Positions 1 through 11,558 are shown, counted from the stretch's first letter. The stretch is DNA of 64,000 bases from Vandiemenella viatica (GCA_031002005.1 CM061919.1:174327121-174391120), one strand, 5' to 3'. Program-made: numbers and translations. Notes: generated by a model from the sequence alone, not told the origin.

Positions 1-1067
1 GCTTATGCTTACACCAAAAACAAGAACAGACAGGATGCAGCTCCAGATCTTGTCAGACATTAAGCCTAATTCTAGTCCTATTATGAATAAACATGTGAAA
101 AATTTAATTCTTCACACTAAATACTTACCTTGTATTATCTTTTACGATAAATGTTTTATAATGCTAATAATAATTGTTTTTCATTTATAATTCATTCCTT
201 CTTTTCAAGTAAAATATAAAATATTCAAACTACAAGGTAAAACCATTTTTTTTATTATAAAAATGGGGATCCGTCAAAAAAAAAAAGATCAGTCAGGGTT
301 CCGTGGCCAAAAAAATAAATAATAAAATGGGAACCGTTGAGCTATCATATTAAAGATGAAGGTCTTCTGCTTTTGTCACATAATATCTTAAGAACGAAAT
401 TTTTCGGAATATCCGCATCCGCAAGTGCGGAACTTTCGCATGAAATCCCCCATCCGATTTCGCATCCGCATCAGCATCCACAATTTTTAATGCGGATGTA
501 TAGCTGAAGTTTTGTTTACATTGCAATATGCATCATTGTTTTCTCTTCATACGTGATTCTGCCCATCGTCGCTTGGCTAACAGCAAAGTGATTGTTTTTT
601 TCCGACGATCTTGCAATAAAAGTAACAATAAACTGAATGGTGTTATTATCAAAGCGGCAAATTTACATTTTTGAACTTGCATGTAAAGAAAAGCGGCCTA
701 TTCACCCCCCCCCCCCCCAACCTAAAGGACATCCGTGTAGAGCAATTTGGATGCGCTCACCCATTCACGCTGATAGAAGGGGTCCAACAAAATGTTCCAA
801 GCATTCCTTTGCTCTCATACTTAATCGCGGCGCACCATTAGTCATTATCGCACAATCGCAGGATGTTTCGTCCAATAGCTTCCTCCAATATTGGACAGCA
901 AGGACCCTTTTTGGTTTCCTGGGAGTTCAACGCGTCTTAAATGTAGTCCTGCAACCCCTTTCAATGCCCATCAAGAGTTCTTCATCGAAAATCGGGTCAT
1001 CGTATCCTACAAATTATACTGTGATTGCGCCACTAGAGCGGTGGGAAGGCAAATGGCGAGCACGGAA
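1..1067. other. AT-rich intergenic sequence
   Basis: I see no supportable gene. The stretch at about 410-500 is rich in CCGCATCC/GCATCCGC motifs that recur at about 1480-1560. A run of about 14 C lies near 705-718. An open frame covers 637-1194, but it runs through the poly-C tract and into the following SINE on the plus strand, shows no recognisable domain, and is judged fortuitous. Confidence 0.5.
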
Positions 1068-1280
1068 TCCAACGTGGTGGGTGAGTGTTAACTCTCTGGC
1101 CTCGCATTCGGGAGGATGCGGGTTCGAATTCCCGTCCGGGCATCCAAATTTTCCATGGATTCCACAAATCCCTCCAGGCAAATGCTTGCTTTGAAAGGCC
1201 ATGGCTGAATTCCTTCCCGTTCTTTGCCCCGATCCTTTCACGCCTCTAATTGGTTGTTAGACGCGAGCGTAGTTATGTAA
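1068..1280 (+). mobile_element. SINE-A (tRNA-derived), diverged copy
   Basis: This copy carries the tRNA-like head with box-A-like GTGGTGGGTGAG and box-B-like GGTTCGAATTCCCG. The conserved body follows, with TTTTCCATGG, CTCCAGGCAAATG and AAAGGCCATGGCTGAATTCC. The body has small deletions relative to the best copy at 63.1 kb, and no clear poly(A) or target-site duplication remains. It is an old non-coding retroposon that would have depended on LINE machinery in trans. Confidence 0.8.
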
Positions 1281-2665
1281 ATAATTTAATTCGCTTGTAA
1301 TCATCACACTTTTTTTTTTGTTGAAAAATGAGGCAAAAATAAATCAAAATGCCAGTAATATATGGAAATAAACTTTACTTATGAAAGTAGATAGAATTTG
1401 GGATAAAATATATACCTATTTTTATTTTAAATTTATTTTTGATAAAATATTAATATCTAAGTAATAATAAATTTATTTTACACCTCCGCTTCCGTAAAAC
1501 ATCCACATCCGCGGATGTCAAGCACTGAACATCTGCATCAGCATGCTGAAAGATGACATCTGTTACAACCACACCTTAAAGGGCAAAAGTAATAACTGTG
1601 AAAGTCGCGCGTGTGAGACAGTTCACAGCCAAGCCGCTATATAACAGTAGCACATATCACAGAGATATTAATAAACTGCTTCACTGGCGTCGACTTTTCT
1701 TATGTACCTATTATACATTGAAGCAAATTAGGCGGTTCTTCTTTCATCCTATTACAAACCTCAAATCTTACTATCCATTGTATTCGCGAAATTTTCGCAC
1801 GGGTCAACTAGACATATTAAATTATTTCAAACGGGTTTTAATTAATGTTTGGCTTTAATAGACTGTTGTGTAAGGTTTTGGCAATGCTAGAATATTACGT
1901 GTACTAATTATCGGGGATAGCTCAATATTATTGAGTTCAAAGTGTGGAGGGAGTAATCAGTCTTCATCGTAAAGTTAGTTTAAATAGATAATCAGTAGCA
2001 AGCATTTTTGTAGTAATCAGTCAGATGTATATGTGAAAGAATCAACGAACAGTTTAACAAAAACAGAAGTTAAATTCATTTTTTTTTTTGTGAGTCATTT
2101 GTTCAGTTCCAATCTGTCATTTGATAAAGAAATTAAGGAAGATATAATCATGTATTGAGAGAATGCTTTCTTCCGTAGTAAATATCGACTCTTGCTGGGC
2201 ATGTGTGGTGTAACAGCACCAAAACTACCTTAATTAATTAATACATCATTAAAAACCTTGCCCGTTTATTTATTTTTCATTAGTACTTATCACTAGTGGT
2301 AACTTCAAAATTTCCTAAGTCATCGATATCTTTCCTTGAATTTGTTTATTTACCTACTTGCGTTACAATTTCCCTCTCTTTTTCTCTTGTATGTGTGATT
2401 TAAGAATAGAAACACATTCTTCGGAAATTTTTTTTGGTTTTAGTAAGAATAGGCGACAATGACATCATAGTCACTTCACAGGGATGTTTATTAGAATGAC
2501 GCTCACCACGGTTAGAGGTAGAATGAAAGGATTTATATCTCTTCACAGTATCCTCTGTGTATGTGGCACAGGGTCCCCTGTGGGTATCGTAGTCGCAGGC
2601 AACTCAGATTAATGATACTCAAGTCTCACTCACGTGGCTTCGGGATTGTACAGTGTGAAGGAGGC
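1281..2665. other. AT-rich intergenic sequence
   Basis: No gene is supportable. A second patch of CCGC/GGATG motifs lies at 1483-1580. The rest is low-complexity A/T-rich DNA with several A and T runs. Confidence 0.5.
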
Positions 2666-2775
2666 CAGGGCCGGCCTAAGGAATTTCGGAGCTCCCTGCG
2701 AAGTTTGATTTCGGGGCCCCCTACTTCTTTTCTAGATGTAATTTTGCCTACACTTTTGATAATTTTTGTGACTTT

Positions 2776-2836
<61 letters not shown>

Positions 2837-3539
2837 CTGTGTGTAGAACTCAAACAACGATTAAATAGACGGACTGAGGTTTCTCTAAATTTGTGTACAT
2901 ACGGGCCAGTAGTTTATTGAGTATTATCTGAATGGGACCAACTTCGTCGAGTCTTTGGTGTTTTATCAATGCATCTCATATGGATCTCCCAACTACTGTC
3001 ACTTTCATTTCTGGCTAAGCCCTGCTGCCCATTATGTCAAATGAAATTATTTTTGTATTCAATTTTATAACTATTAAATTTATAATACACTTTTTGTATA
3101 AGACATTTCTTTTCTTGCCTTTCTTTCCTAGTACATATAGATTTTGGGGCTGGAAACATGTGAGCAGGCATACACATGTTTATTCAACAACGTTTTGTAT
3201 GAAACCTCAAGAGATGAATGAGTTTATTCGAACGAAATTACATAAATTGCGGAAACAGGTTCAAAGCAATACACGCCTTTAAATATATAGGCCTATTGTA
3301 ATTACATCAGATACGACTTTATCAAAAGTGATTCTGATGAAAGACTTTTCGTTGAACTCCACGCTTATGAAACGTCTATTGTGAACGCAGCTTAACATTC
3401 TAAATTTGTAGATTATTTATTTTAGCAGGAAAATTGTTAGTTATGTAAGGAAAAATTTTGAAGTGGATCGTGGCGGGGCCCCCTCAAGCTTGGGGCCCCC
3501 CGCAACTGCGGTTCTTGCGGTAGCCTTAAACCGGCCCTG
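2666..3539. mobile_element. hAT-like non-autonomous DNA transposon
   Basis: The left end reads CAGGGCCGGCCTAAGG. The reverse complement of the right end reads CAGGGCCGGTTTAAGG, so 14 of 16 terminal positions match. GGGGCCCCCT blocks lie just inside both ends. The flanks AAGGAGGC and AAGAGGGC are an imperfect 8-bp pair (6/8), as expected for an aged hAT target duplication. No transposase is present in the 874 bp. Family assignment rests on the CAGGG ends and the 8-bp duplication size; a different TIR superfamily is possible. Confidence 0.55.
2775..2834. repeat. Compound (CA)n(TA)n microsatellite
   Basis: About 12 CA units run directly into about 18 TA units, inside the hAT-like element. Confidence 0.95.
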
Positions 3540-3876
3540 AAGAGGGCCTAAGTCATCATCTTCCACAGAGTCGGGTCTGCATTGAATATAAGCATGTCCA
3601 TTTTATTCTCTCTCCTCACCAGCTCTACGTCACCACATTAGTCCAATCTTCTCTTCTCTTCAACTCACACTCCTCTCAGCCATCTGTTCCTCTGAATGAT
3701 TGGCTTATTTCTTCATTTCACGTATTTTCATTGGCATTCTATACTTCCCATTCTCTTAGCACGTCCATACTATTACTGTTGTCAAGATATGTGATTCTGA
3801 CAGTCAATTGGATGGTTCATTATAGAAGTTCACTGTCATATCACCCCAACTAATTCGTAACTATACGACAACTCAC
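3540..3876. other. Intergenic spacer
   Basis: Pyrimidine-rich sequence with TCTC and CTCC clusters. I see no gene or repeat boundary. Confidence 0.4.
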
Positions 3877-3900
3877 TATCTACATCTACATCTACATCCA
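3877..3900 (-). repeat. (GATGTA)n 3' tail of truncated LINE
   Basis: About four hexamer units (GATGTA on the minus strand) lie 50 bp downstream of the LINE stop codon. They mark the 3' terminus of the LINE. Hexamer tails of this kind replace poly(A) in some CR1/Jockey-type elements. Confidence 0.7.
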
Positions 3901-3952
3901 TACTCTGCAAATCACAAACATTGTGGGTGGCAGAGGGTGCTAAGCATCAATC

Positions 3953-4590
3953 TTAAACCCGCGCATTCCAATCCGGAATGGTACGAGGAAAAAAGGAATA
4001 CATAAAAGCATGAGTACGGCATCTTATTTCTCTAATCTTATCCCTCCGGTCATTGCGACCTAAATAGGCTGGCGGAAGAAGTATTTCATTGCACTCGAAA
4101 TTTAAATTTTTTCGCATATTCTCCAATAAATTCGAACGCAAGCTACGTCGTCTGTTTTTCAAACCATCCCAGCCCAATCTATGTATCAATTCTGTGACGC
4201 TTTCATAAGGGCTGTAACAACAAGTCACGAATCTAGCGGCTCTCCTCTGCACCCTCTCCACTGAGTCAATCAGAACCTTGCGATACGGATCCCAAACCCC
4301 ACAACAGTAATCCAGATGCGGACGGACTAGTGTTTTATACGCTATCTCCTTTGTTTGAGCATTACAATTCCTCAAAATACGACCTATGAATCGTAATTTA
4401 GAATTAGCCTTGCCTACGACGGAAGTTATGTGCTTGTCCCATTTCACGTTGCTTTGTACTATCACCCCCAGATACTTCAGGGAATCAACCGTGTCAACAG
4501 CTGAATTGTTTATTTTGTACTCGTGAACAAATTGATTCTTTTTGTTACTTATCCGCATTGGCTTTAATAGACTGTTCTTCTAGTAATATG
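3953..4590 (-). pseudogene. 5'-truncated non-LTR retrotransposon reverse transcriptase, C-terminal part
   Basis: The frame encodes about 200 residues matching the thumb and post-RT region of CR1/Jockey-type LINEs. Visible landmarks in order are DSLKYLGVIV near residue 25, WDKHI, LVRPHLDYCCGVWDP near residues 82-96, and ERVQRRAARFV near residue 105. The catalytic YADD and everything upstream are absent, and an in-frame TAG lies just before the frame opens, so this is a 5'-truncated insertion. The reading frame itself is intact to its natural stop, followed by a short 3' UTR and the GATGTA tail. The encoded fragment cannot act as a polymerase. Clade assignment between CR1 and Jockey is uncertain. 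Confidence 0.8.
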
Positions 4591-5148
4591 GGCTAATAGC
4601 TATAATTCTCACTTTTTAACATTAAAGTGATCAGTAGAAATGGTTTTGGAAGAGGAAGACGGAAGTCATGTTTGATTCACATCCAGATGGCGTGATCGAC
4701 ACAGCTCTCGAGATAATTTGCGTCAACTGGTTATTGATGGTATGACCAGGCTGTTTTACGGAGACTGTGTCTGTCACCTGACTGCTCAGATTGACGCAAA
4801 GTTGAGTCGCGTTCCGCACACGAGCCTCTGTCGCCAGGTACGCGCGTGCTGCTGTTTTTACGGTCGCGATAAGCGGGTCTCCTTGCCTCGTGCCGCACTC
4901 CATACTGATAAGCGAACGCGTAAAGCACTGACCAGGTCGTTTGCCGTGCATCCGAGAGCGCGTGTCACCGCCAGGAATAGCGCGACTCTCATCACCACCC
5001 ACAGCCAACTCGTCAACCCGCGAACTTCCTTCAACGATCGAGGCTAGGCCGGGAGATCAGAATCGTGTAACTTTCCTAAAGTTCGATAGAATTCTGACTG
5101 AATAATCTTCTTTTTCTACCTTGCACTTATTCCTCTATTACAAGATCG
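4591..5148. other. GC-richer segment of unknown origin
   Basis: Positions about 4680-5045 are visibly richer in G+C and CpG than the flanks, and both strands stay open for 65-125 codons. That is expected when stop codons are rare. One minus-strand frame contains RQGDPL, as in RT domain motifs, but none of the flanking RT context. I see no assignable function. Confidence 0.35.
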
Positions 5149-5455
5149 TTTTTTTTTTTTTTTTTTTTTTTTTTGGATGAGACGTGTTGGAAATTGGATG
5201 GATCTTCGCTGAGCGCGACACCTCCCACGGAGAAAAGTTAGTTGTGTTGTTATCGGTCTGCGAAATGTGTAACCGTGTTCTGTACTCGCTAAGTGTATTT
5301 TTGTTTGTGTAATGTGTAGTTTATGTGGTAGAGATTGGGGACCGTCCTGGTATTTGCATTGATGATTGCGGAAAACCTCATAAAAACCACAATTAGGACG
5401 GTATGCGGGGACCAGGACTCAATCCTGCCCCGCAGAACCTCCTGCATATAGTGAC
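5149..5455 (-). mobile_element. SINE-C copy with long A-tail
   Basis: On the minus strand the copy begins with a tRNA-like stretch around GGCAGGATTGAGTCCTGGTC. It continues with GTGGTTTTTATGAGGTTTTC, CGCAATCATCA, AACTACACATTACACAAACA and CGCAGACCGATAACAACAC, and ends in about 26 A. The same order of blocks appears at 18.8 and 60.8 kb, which defines the family. Confidence 0.65.
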
Positions 5456-5786
5456 TCAGTGCACTGGGGGGTCGGTTATTTGAACATTATCATGCAAAAT
5501 TACGACTTTCTGGAAATAACATGTTTTGTTACAGTTGCTGACTTTAAATGTTGTGTACGCTTAATCTGAAAAATAAAAGAAATAAATTCGAGCTCTGACG
5601 AAATAATTGTGTCTTAAGTGTAAATTTATGAATAGACGGTGGCAAAAGTAGAAAATGGATGCCATTACCTGTAGTATAGTATAAAAGTAGGCAACTGAAT
5701 AAAATCAGATGAAATGCACAAGTGAAGAGGATTCTCATGCAGAAAGGTCTGTCAAGTCAGACATTCAGATGAATGTGAAGAAGGTA
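5456..5786. other. Intergenic spacer
   Basis: AT-rich, no gene seen. Confidence 0.4.
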
Positions 5787-5996
5787 CACACTTTGACAAT
5801 AAATTTGGCCGCCGCTGAAAAATTCTATCACTCTTATTTTACACAATCTGACATCAATGTCATCCTAAGAAACAGTAACGCAATACTGTCTTGCCAGTAT
5901 TGCGTTACTGTTTCCTGGGATGACATTGATGTCAGATTGTGCAAAATAAGAGTGTTAAATTTTTCAGCGGCGGCCAAATTTATTGTCAAAGTGTGT
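5787..5996. mobile_element. Near-perfect palindromic MITE (Tc1/mariner-like)
   Basis: The terminal sequence CACACTTTGACAATAAATTT is matched by its reverse complement at the other end. The two halves pair almost completely across 210 bp with only a few central unpaired bases (around TCTTGC). Both ends are flanked by TA, the Tc1/mariner target duplication. No coding capacity exists. The single-stranded form would be one long hairpin. The few arm mismatches argue for a recent origin or gene conversion between arms. Confidence 0.85.
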
Positions 5997-6711
5997 ACGT
6001 TAGATCGTGACGACAGAAAGCTAACACCTCGTCAGATGATCACATATCAAATATACGAAGAACAACAGTAGATGGGATTCTGAAAGAAGGGCGAGAGAAA
6101 GGTTTCTGGGATAGCGGAAAAACTTTTGACAGCAGATACCAGCAAATGACGATAGGGATGGAGGTGTCTGCGGAAAATGTGGCCCTTTTTGTTGAATGAT
6201 TTGTTAGAATGAATGGTATCTGAGCACTTTGCCCTAATATTAAAGTGACAGTCATTTAAGAAGAAGTACACCAGTTGTTTCCTGCAAACAAGACCGATGC
6301 AGTTTATTCTGCAGGGAAAGTGATGATTTGGTATTTTTCGAGATTCTGAGGTTTTAATATTTCCATATTTTCTGAAAAAAGGTGATACTATCTCTGGAGC
6401 ATACTGCGCTGATAACAGTATGGAGCAACTGTGAGCGGGTATCAAGAAATGTTCTTCACCCAGACGCAAGCCTATCATTGCGATTGATGGAGTTCACGAG
6501 TATGGCTTCAGTTAGTTCCGCAGCTCCCTAATTACACGACCTGGCAGTCTCCGAATTCAACTTCCTGTGTTTGATTCCCATACGTGCTGTTACCTCATTT
6601 TGATATCCTTAAAGAATTACTTCAATTTGGATTGCAAAAAAGGTTTTGAATATCGATAGATGTAGTGTAAGTAACTGAAAGGAAACGAGCTTATGGGATG
6701 AACCTGGTAGG
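5997..6711. other. Intergenic spacer
   Basis: A minus-strand frame of about 140 codons crosses 6047-6478 but lacks a recognisable domain or ATG context. I make no gene call. Confidence 0.4.
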
Positions 6712-6908
6712 ACCGAGCCTGGTACATGAACTCTAACGTTCAGGCCTGGCATTTCGGCGAATCCAGAGTCAACTCTCGGTCCGGCCACATAGATTTATGT
6801 ACTTTTTTCATGGTTTCATAAAACCACTCTGGTGAATTCCGGAATAATACCATTACAAAGGTCTTGACCAATTTGTTTCCACTTCCTTTCCCATTTGATT
6901 AGTGGAAC
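6712..6908 (+). mobile_element. SINE-A, old copy
   Basis: The copy starts with ACCGAGCCTGGTACATGAAC. It keeps CTCTCGGTCCGGCCA, ATGGTTTCATAAAACCACTC, GAATTCCGGAATAATACCAT and TTCCTTTCCCATTTG in the right order. Substitutions and small indels are frequent, so this is among the oldest SINE-A copies here. Confidence 0.65.
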
Positions 6909-7977
6909 TATTTATAGAAGGGGTGACTTACATGTGATGGGAATTAGGGAGCAGTTTGCAGGTGTAAGAAATTTGAGACAAACGTCCCCACTAGGTGGCC
7001 AAATACATTAAAGTGCCGCCATATTTGACTCGTGTAGATACAACAGGCTCAGCTTCAAATGTAATAGCCATCTTGATTAAGGCTTTTAAGACGTTTTCCG
7101 TTTTCATCTAGGCGCAAGTTAATATGTAAACCAATTTCTGACCCAAAAATTTCATTCCAAATAAAATACTCTCACGTTCACAAGACCATAGCTTACATAG
7201 TTCCCAGCTAGTTGCGACAGTAAATTTTTTTCCGATTGGGTAGACAACTACACCTTCAGAAAAAAACTCAGAAACAATGCCCCTTCTTAATGGACAAGAT
7301 AAAACTCAACTTGATTCTACCTTTATAAGTGACGGATTAACTGGAGTAACATCAGTAATCTTTCCGCGTGATAGGGAACTACAGCTTAAAACGGAACACG
7401 TAGATAAAGGCCAGGTCAAGGAGATTCAGAATCCAAAACCAAACCAAAAGAGATTTGAGTTGAGATCTTCTCGATCACCTGACAGTTACCCAGCTCTGAA
7501 CTAGCTGACCTTTCCATTGATAAGCTGAAGTATTAAGAGTTCTAGCATCTACGGTTGCGACTTTCATCGACTTCTATGGAAGCAAACTCAACAGATAATT
7601 TGAAGAAAATGTTGAGAGTAACAGGAATAATCCGGTATGTACGATCATCTGAAACGATATTTTTTTTTTTGCTGTCATCAGTATTTCGACTGGCTTGAAT
7701 GCAATCCTCCATCCTTTCCTACGGAACGCCAAATTCTGAATAGCTAATTTAAAAATTTCTGTTATCCAAAGAAAGTAGGATAATAGCACACATCTCTATT
7801 GATTGATTTGTTAATAGGGCATACAGCGGAATTGAAGAACTGTGGAGACTGATGCACATTGCAACATGTGGAGAAGATAATTCAGGAGGATTGCATGAAC
7901 CAGTAGAGATATCGAAGTAAAAGATGATCTACAACATCTTACAACGCTGTTATGCTACGATAGAATTATAAAGCTAA
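6909..7977. other. Intergenic spacer
   Basis: A 75-codon frame beginning with ATG at 7277 is hydrophilic and unrecognised, with no promoter or splice support. Nothing else is seen. Confidence 0.4.
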
Positions 7978-9388
7978 TCTATCTATATCTATAAAATGAA
8001 ATCCGGATATCTTTGAAGTATAAAAACTGGGAAACTACAGAGCTGATTTCGTTGTGGTTTTCACCGTTTTAAAGATTAGAATCTCAATTGAAGTGTGTGG
8101 TATGTCTTATGTTTCAACGTAACATAACGCCGGAGTGGTAAATGAAAATATTAACGTACAGCCTGAAAAAAAAGAAATACGATGCTTACGTTATACATCG
8201 TAAAAAAATAATAGCCATGTTATCGCATGTAACGTTTACTTTCTTAAATTTTGGTTTTTAGTCTTTAAACACCATACATAGCTATTTCGAATGCGAAGAT
8301 GAAACTACGTAAAGCGAAAAATATTTAAATTAATTATAATAAAACAATGAAAAAATCTTTCGTTATCTTCTTTGTTTCTTTATGTTACTATCCGAGGCCG
8401 CACTGCTACAATCTCTGATGTTGTGAAGTTTTAATGACTGTGTTTATTAATGCATATTTGATGGGTTTGAACATGAAAGTGAGCTGTTTATAACTTTTAG
8501 TGAAGAGCCTTCCAAGAAATTTGTTGCTTTTTTAAATTACGGTCTCTGGCCGCACAGCTACAATCTCTGATTTTTGGATGCGAATTGAATTCTCGCTGTT
8601 AATAGTAAGTAATGCACATCTGATAGCCTTGAACATGAAATTGAACTGTTTAAAAACTTTAGTGTTAACATATTGTTATTTTTATTTTGTAATTTATTGA
8701 TGAGCGATTCTGTCTTTACCACATTTCCTGAAAAAAAACATAAAATGTTTCTATTGCTGCACGAATCGCTGTGATTATTAAGATAAAACTTAATACACAT
8801 GTTCCTGATATCATGGCTAAAAATATTGCAGCAATAAATCAACCCCAACCCCATCTCTTTTCTCCAACACAGGAGGTTAGCCGTTTAAATACGTATAGAA
8901 AAATGGATCGACTGACATCAAATTCAATTCACAAGTGCAAAATCTGGCAGTTCTATCAATATGGTCGCGCCATAATCTGATGATGAATTCTTATAGAACT
9001 CGGCAAAAAAAAATCTAAAATAAAGAATAACATTTTTTGATATTTCACTTGGTTTTCGAGATTTAAGATGTCAAAAATCAGTTGTAGTTCCTTGTTCTTT
9101 TGGTGAAGTTTCTTCTTGTCCAGTTTGTATTTTAACCAAACGACAACCATTAGGAAGAAAATAAAACACCTATAGTGCATTTCCACCTTGTATATATAGT
9201 GGTGTGGTGATGCAATATCTCGAGAACTAAGCGAGATATCAAAAACATTTATACTTTATTTTCGATTTGTCTCACCAATTTACATACTAATTTATTATTA
9301 AATTTGGCTAAGGCTATTTTTTTTCTGGTCCAGGCTGCATTTCAACCTAATCATGTCAATTTAGAAGTACGATATCTCGAGAACTAAG

Positions 9389-9428
<40 letters not shown>

Positions 9429-9600
9429 TATTCTTTACTTTCAATTTTCCTCATCGAGTTACATAGGATTCCATCATCAAATTGCGGCTCCACAGTTATC
9501 GTAGAATCAACAAAAAACTTAACTCTTTTATGAGCTTCAATATTCACTGTGTGAGAAAATCAATCTAGATCATACCGGGCAACGCCGGGAACTATGCTAG
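7978..9600 (+). mobile_element. Non-autonomous Helitron-like element, copy A
   Basis: The 5' end TCTATCTATATCTATAAAAT and 3' end ATGCTAG define the element. A GC-rich hairpin CCGGGCAACGCCGG sits 8 nt before the final CTAG. Insertion is between A (7977) and T (9601), with no target duplication and no terminal inverted repeats, as expected for Helitrons. An internal block is partly duplicated (GGCCGCACTGCTACAATCTC near 8397 and GGCCGCACAGCTACAATCTC near 8549), which makes this copy longer than copy B. No Rep/helicase is present. Confidence 0.7.
9390..9424. repeat. (TA)n microsatellite
   Basis: A run of about 17 TA units lies within Helitron-like copy A. It is much shorter at the corresponding point of copy B. 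Confidence 0.95.
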
Positions 9601-10245
9601 TTTAGTACTAAAATACGATTATAGTTATATAAATGTAATAGCTTTAATGTCTACAGCTGATGCGGTTCCTCCAAATGTCAAGGTTCCATTCCCTCTCGCC
9701 CTTAGTGAGAAGTAAGGAACCCATATCAAGTTGTAGTATTGTGTTAACTTGATACTGAGAACAAATTGCACCATACTAAAAACAATTTTTGCGAGCTTTC
9801 TTTATCACAAAGACATTTTAATTGCATGGAAAAATATATAAGAATAACCGGTTTTACAAGAGAGAATTTATCAAAACTCGTGTTGTGAGAGGATAGTGAA
9901 GCAAATAGAGTAATAAGATTGAATTATATTACGTTTGTCAGCAACATCCATTTCTCTTCCACAAATCGGTAAGTTCTTAAAAAAAATTGAGTTTCTTATT
10001 TTAAACTATCCCGAAATCAGTCATTGAATGTTGTTAACTTACGCGTAGTGCTCTTCAGCGCTAGTCTTTTGTACTGCTTGCCAGAGGCACTTATTTTTTA
10101 ACTGCCTATGGTGTGTTAGCGCTTGTGAGATAACTTATACCAAATTCTAACGCTTTCATTTGAAGTACACGAGATCTTTTGAGGAGAGTGTGTGATCCAA
10201 AGCAAAAGATATCGAGGGTGAAAAGTGAATAAAGTGTAAGAAGTA
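9601..10245. other. Intergenic spacer
   Basis: No gene seen. Near 10190-10215 the sequence ATCGAGGGTGAAAAGTGAAT loosely resembles the neighbouring mariner TIR but has no partner. Confidence 0.4.
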
Positions 10246-11556
10246 CGAGGGTGAGTCAAATGAAAACCTTAAATTTGTAATAAAAAAATCGAAATTTCGC
10301 GCCTTTATCCTGTAAGTTGGTAAGCGTGCTACAAGCAGCGTGCAGAATGGCCTGTAGGTGGCAGCATAGTGCAGATGCACAAATACCGTCGAAGTATTAG
10401 TATGAAGATGGCTGCCCCGCTTGAGACTTGCACCATGGAAGAACAGCGTTCTGTTATTAGATTTTTAAGTAGTGAAGGTGTGAAACCTATTGAAATTCAT
10501 CGAAGAATCAAGGTTCAATACGGTGATGCATGTTTGTCACAGCAGCAAGCCTACGGATGGAGTAGGAAGTTCGCAAATGTTGTGATTTCAGTGTAAGATG
10601 CTCCTCGTCCAGGTCAGGCACAACGAGTTGTGACTCCACAGAACATTGCAGCAGTTGAAGCCATAGTGATGGAAAACCGCCGAGTGACACTGAATGACAT
10701 TGCAGCATGTTTAAAGATTATTCATGGTTCAGCACACCACATTGTGCATGATGTGCTCCAGTTTCACAAAGTGTCTGCAAGATGGGTGCCACGGCAGCTG
10801 ACTCCAGAAATGAGAGAACGACGTGTTGATGCCTGTGAAGAATTTCTTCGGCGCTTTGAACGAGAAGGTGATGGCTTCCTTGCAAGAATCTTTACTGGGG
10901 ACGAAACCTGGGTTCACTTCCACTAACCGGAAACGAAGAGAGCGAGAAAGGAAGGGCGCCATTCCTAATCACAAAAACCAAAGAAGTTTCGAACAGAACC
11001 ATCAGCAGGGACTGTTATACTGACTCTCTTTTGGGACGAAAAAGGCGTCATTTTGGAGCATTACATGCCTAGAGGGTCCACTGTCACCATTGCATTATAC
11101 ACAGATCTCCTAAAAAATCATCTTCGGCCTGCAATCAAATCAGAGCGACGTGGATTTTTGTCATCAGGTGTCCTTTTGCAACATGACAATGCAAGGCCCC
11201 ACACTGCCCGTACAACAGTTGCAACAATCACAGACCTGCATTTTGAGTGTCTTCATCATCCACCATACTCACCAGACCTTGCCCCAAGTGATTTACATAT
11301 GTTTGGGCCACTCAAAGAAGCAAGGGGAGGAAAGAAGTTCCGTTCTGATGAAGAGGTACGCCACGCGGTGAATGAGTGGTTGGGCGGACTACCAAAACCA
11401 TTTTTTTTCTAAAGGAATTTATGCACTTTGTAAGCGCTGGAGGACTTGCATTGAGCGTGGAGGAGATTATGTTGAAAATGATACAGCTTTGTACCACTTC
11501 TGCACAATGAATAATATTTAAACAAATATTTAAGGTTTTCATTTGACTCACCCTCG
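10246..11556 (+). mobile_element. mariner transposon with perfect 28-bp TIRs
   Basis: The left terminus CGAGGGTGAGTCAAATGAAA continues for 28 bp (10246-10273). It is repeated exactly in inverted orientation at 11529-11556. TA dinucleotides flank both ends (10244-10245 and 11557-11558). The 1,311-bp length is normal for mariner. The ends look competent for mobilisation, while the transposase inside is disrupted. Confidence 0.95.
10435..11521 (+). pseudogene. mariner transposase (DD34D), inactivated
   Basis: This frame would encode a cut-and-paste transposase of about 360 residues. The N-terminal HTH region begins MEEQRSVIRFLSSEG. The catalytic triad is visible as TGDETWVHF (first D), LLQHDNARPHTA (second D) and YSPDLAPSDLHMF (third D), with 34 residues between the second and third. 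In-frame TAA stops lie at 10594, 10924 and 10966. An extra T in the run at 11401-11409 shifts the last 35 residues, which continue as GIYALCKRWRTCIERGGDY. All parts before the T-run share one frame, so decay is by a few point changes. The start is the ATG of MEEQRS, in good context (ACCATGG). Regulation is unknown. Confidence 0.93.
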
Positions 11557-11558
11557 TA

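Noticed and set aside
637..1194. 185-codon open frame
   Set aside because: It contains a poly-proline from a poly-C tract and ends inside the sense strand of a SINE; no domain.
1851..4576. 17-mer GGCTTTAATAGACTGTT shared at 1851 and 4560
   Set aside because: The match does not extend; one such match is plausible by chance in 64 kb of AT-rich DNA.
5709..6071. 120-codon frame
   Set aside because: It runs through the palindromic MITE; the sequence is its own complement and non-coding.
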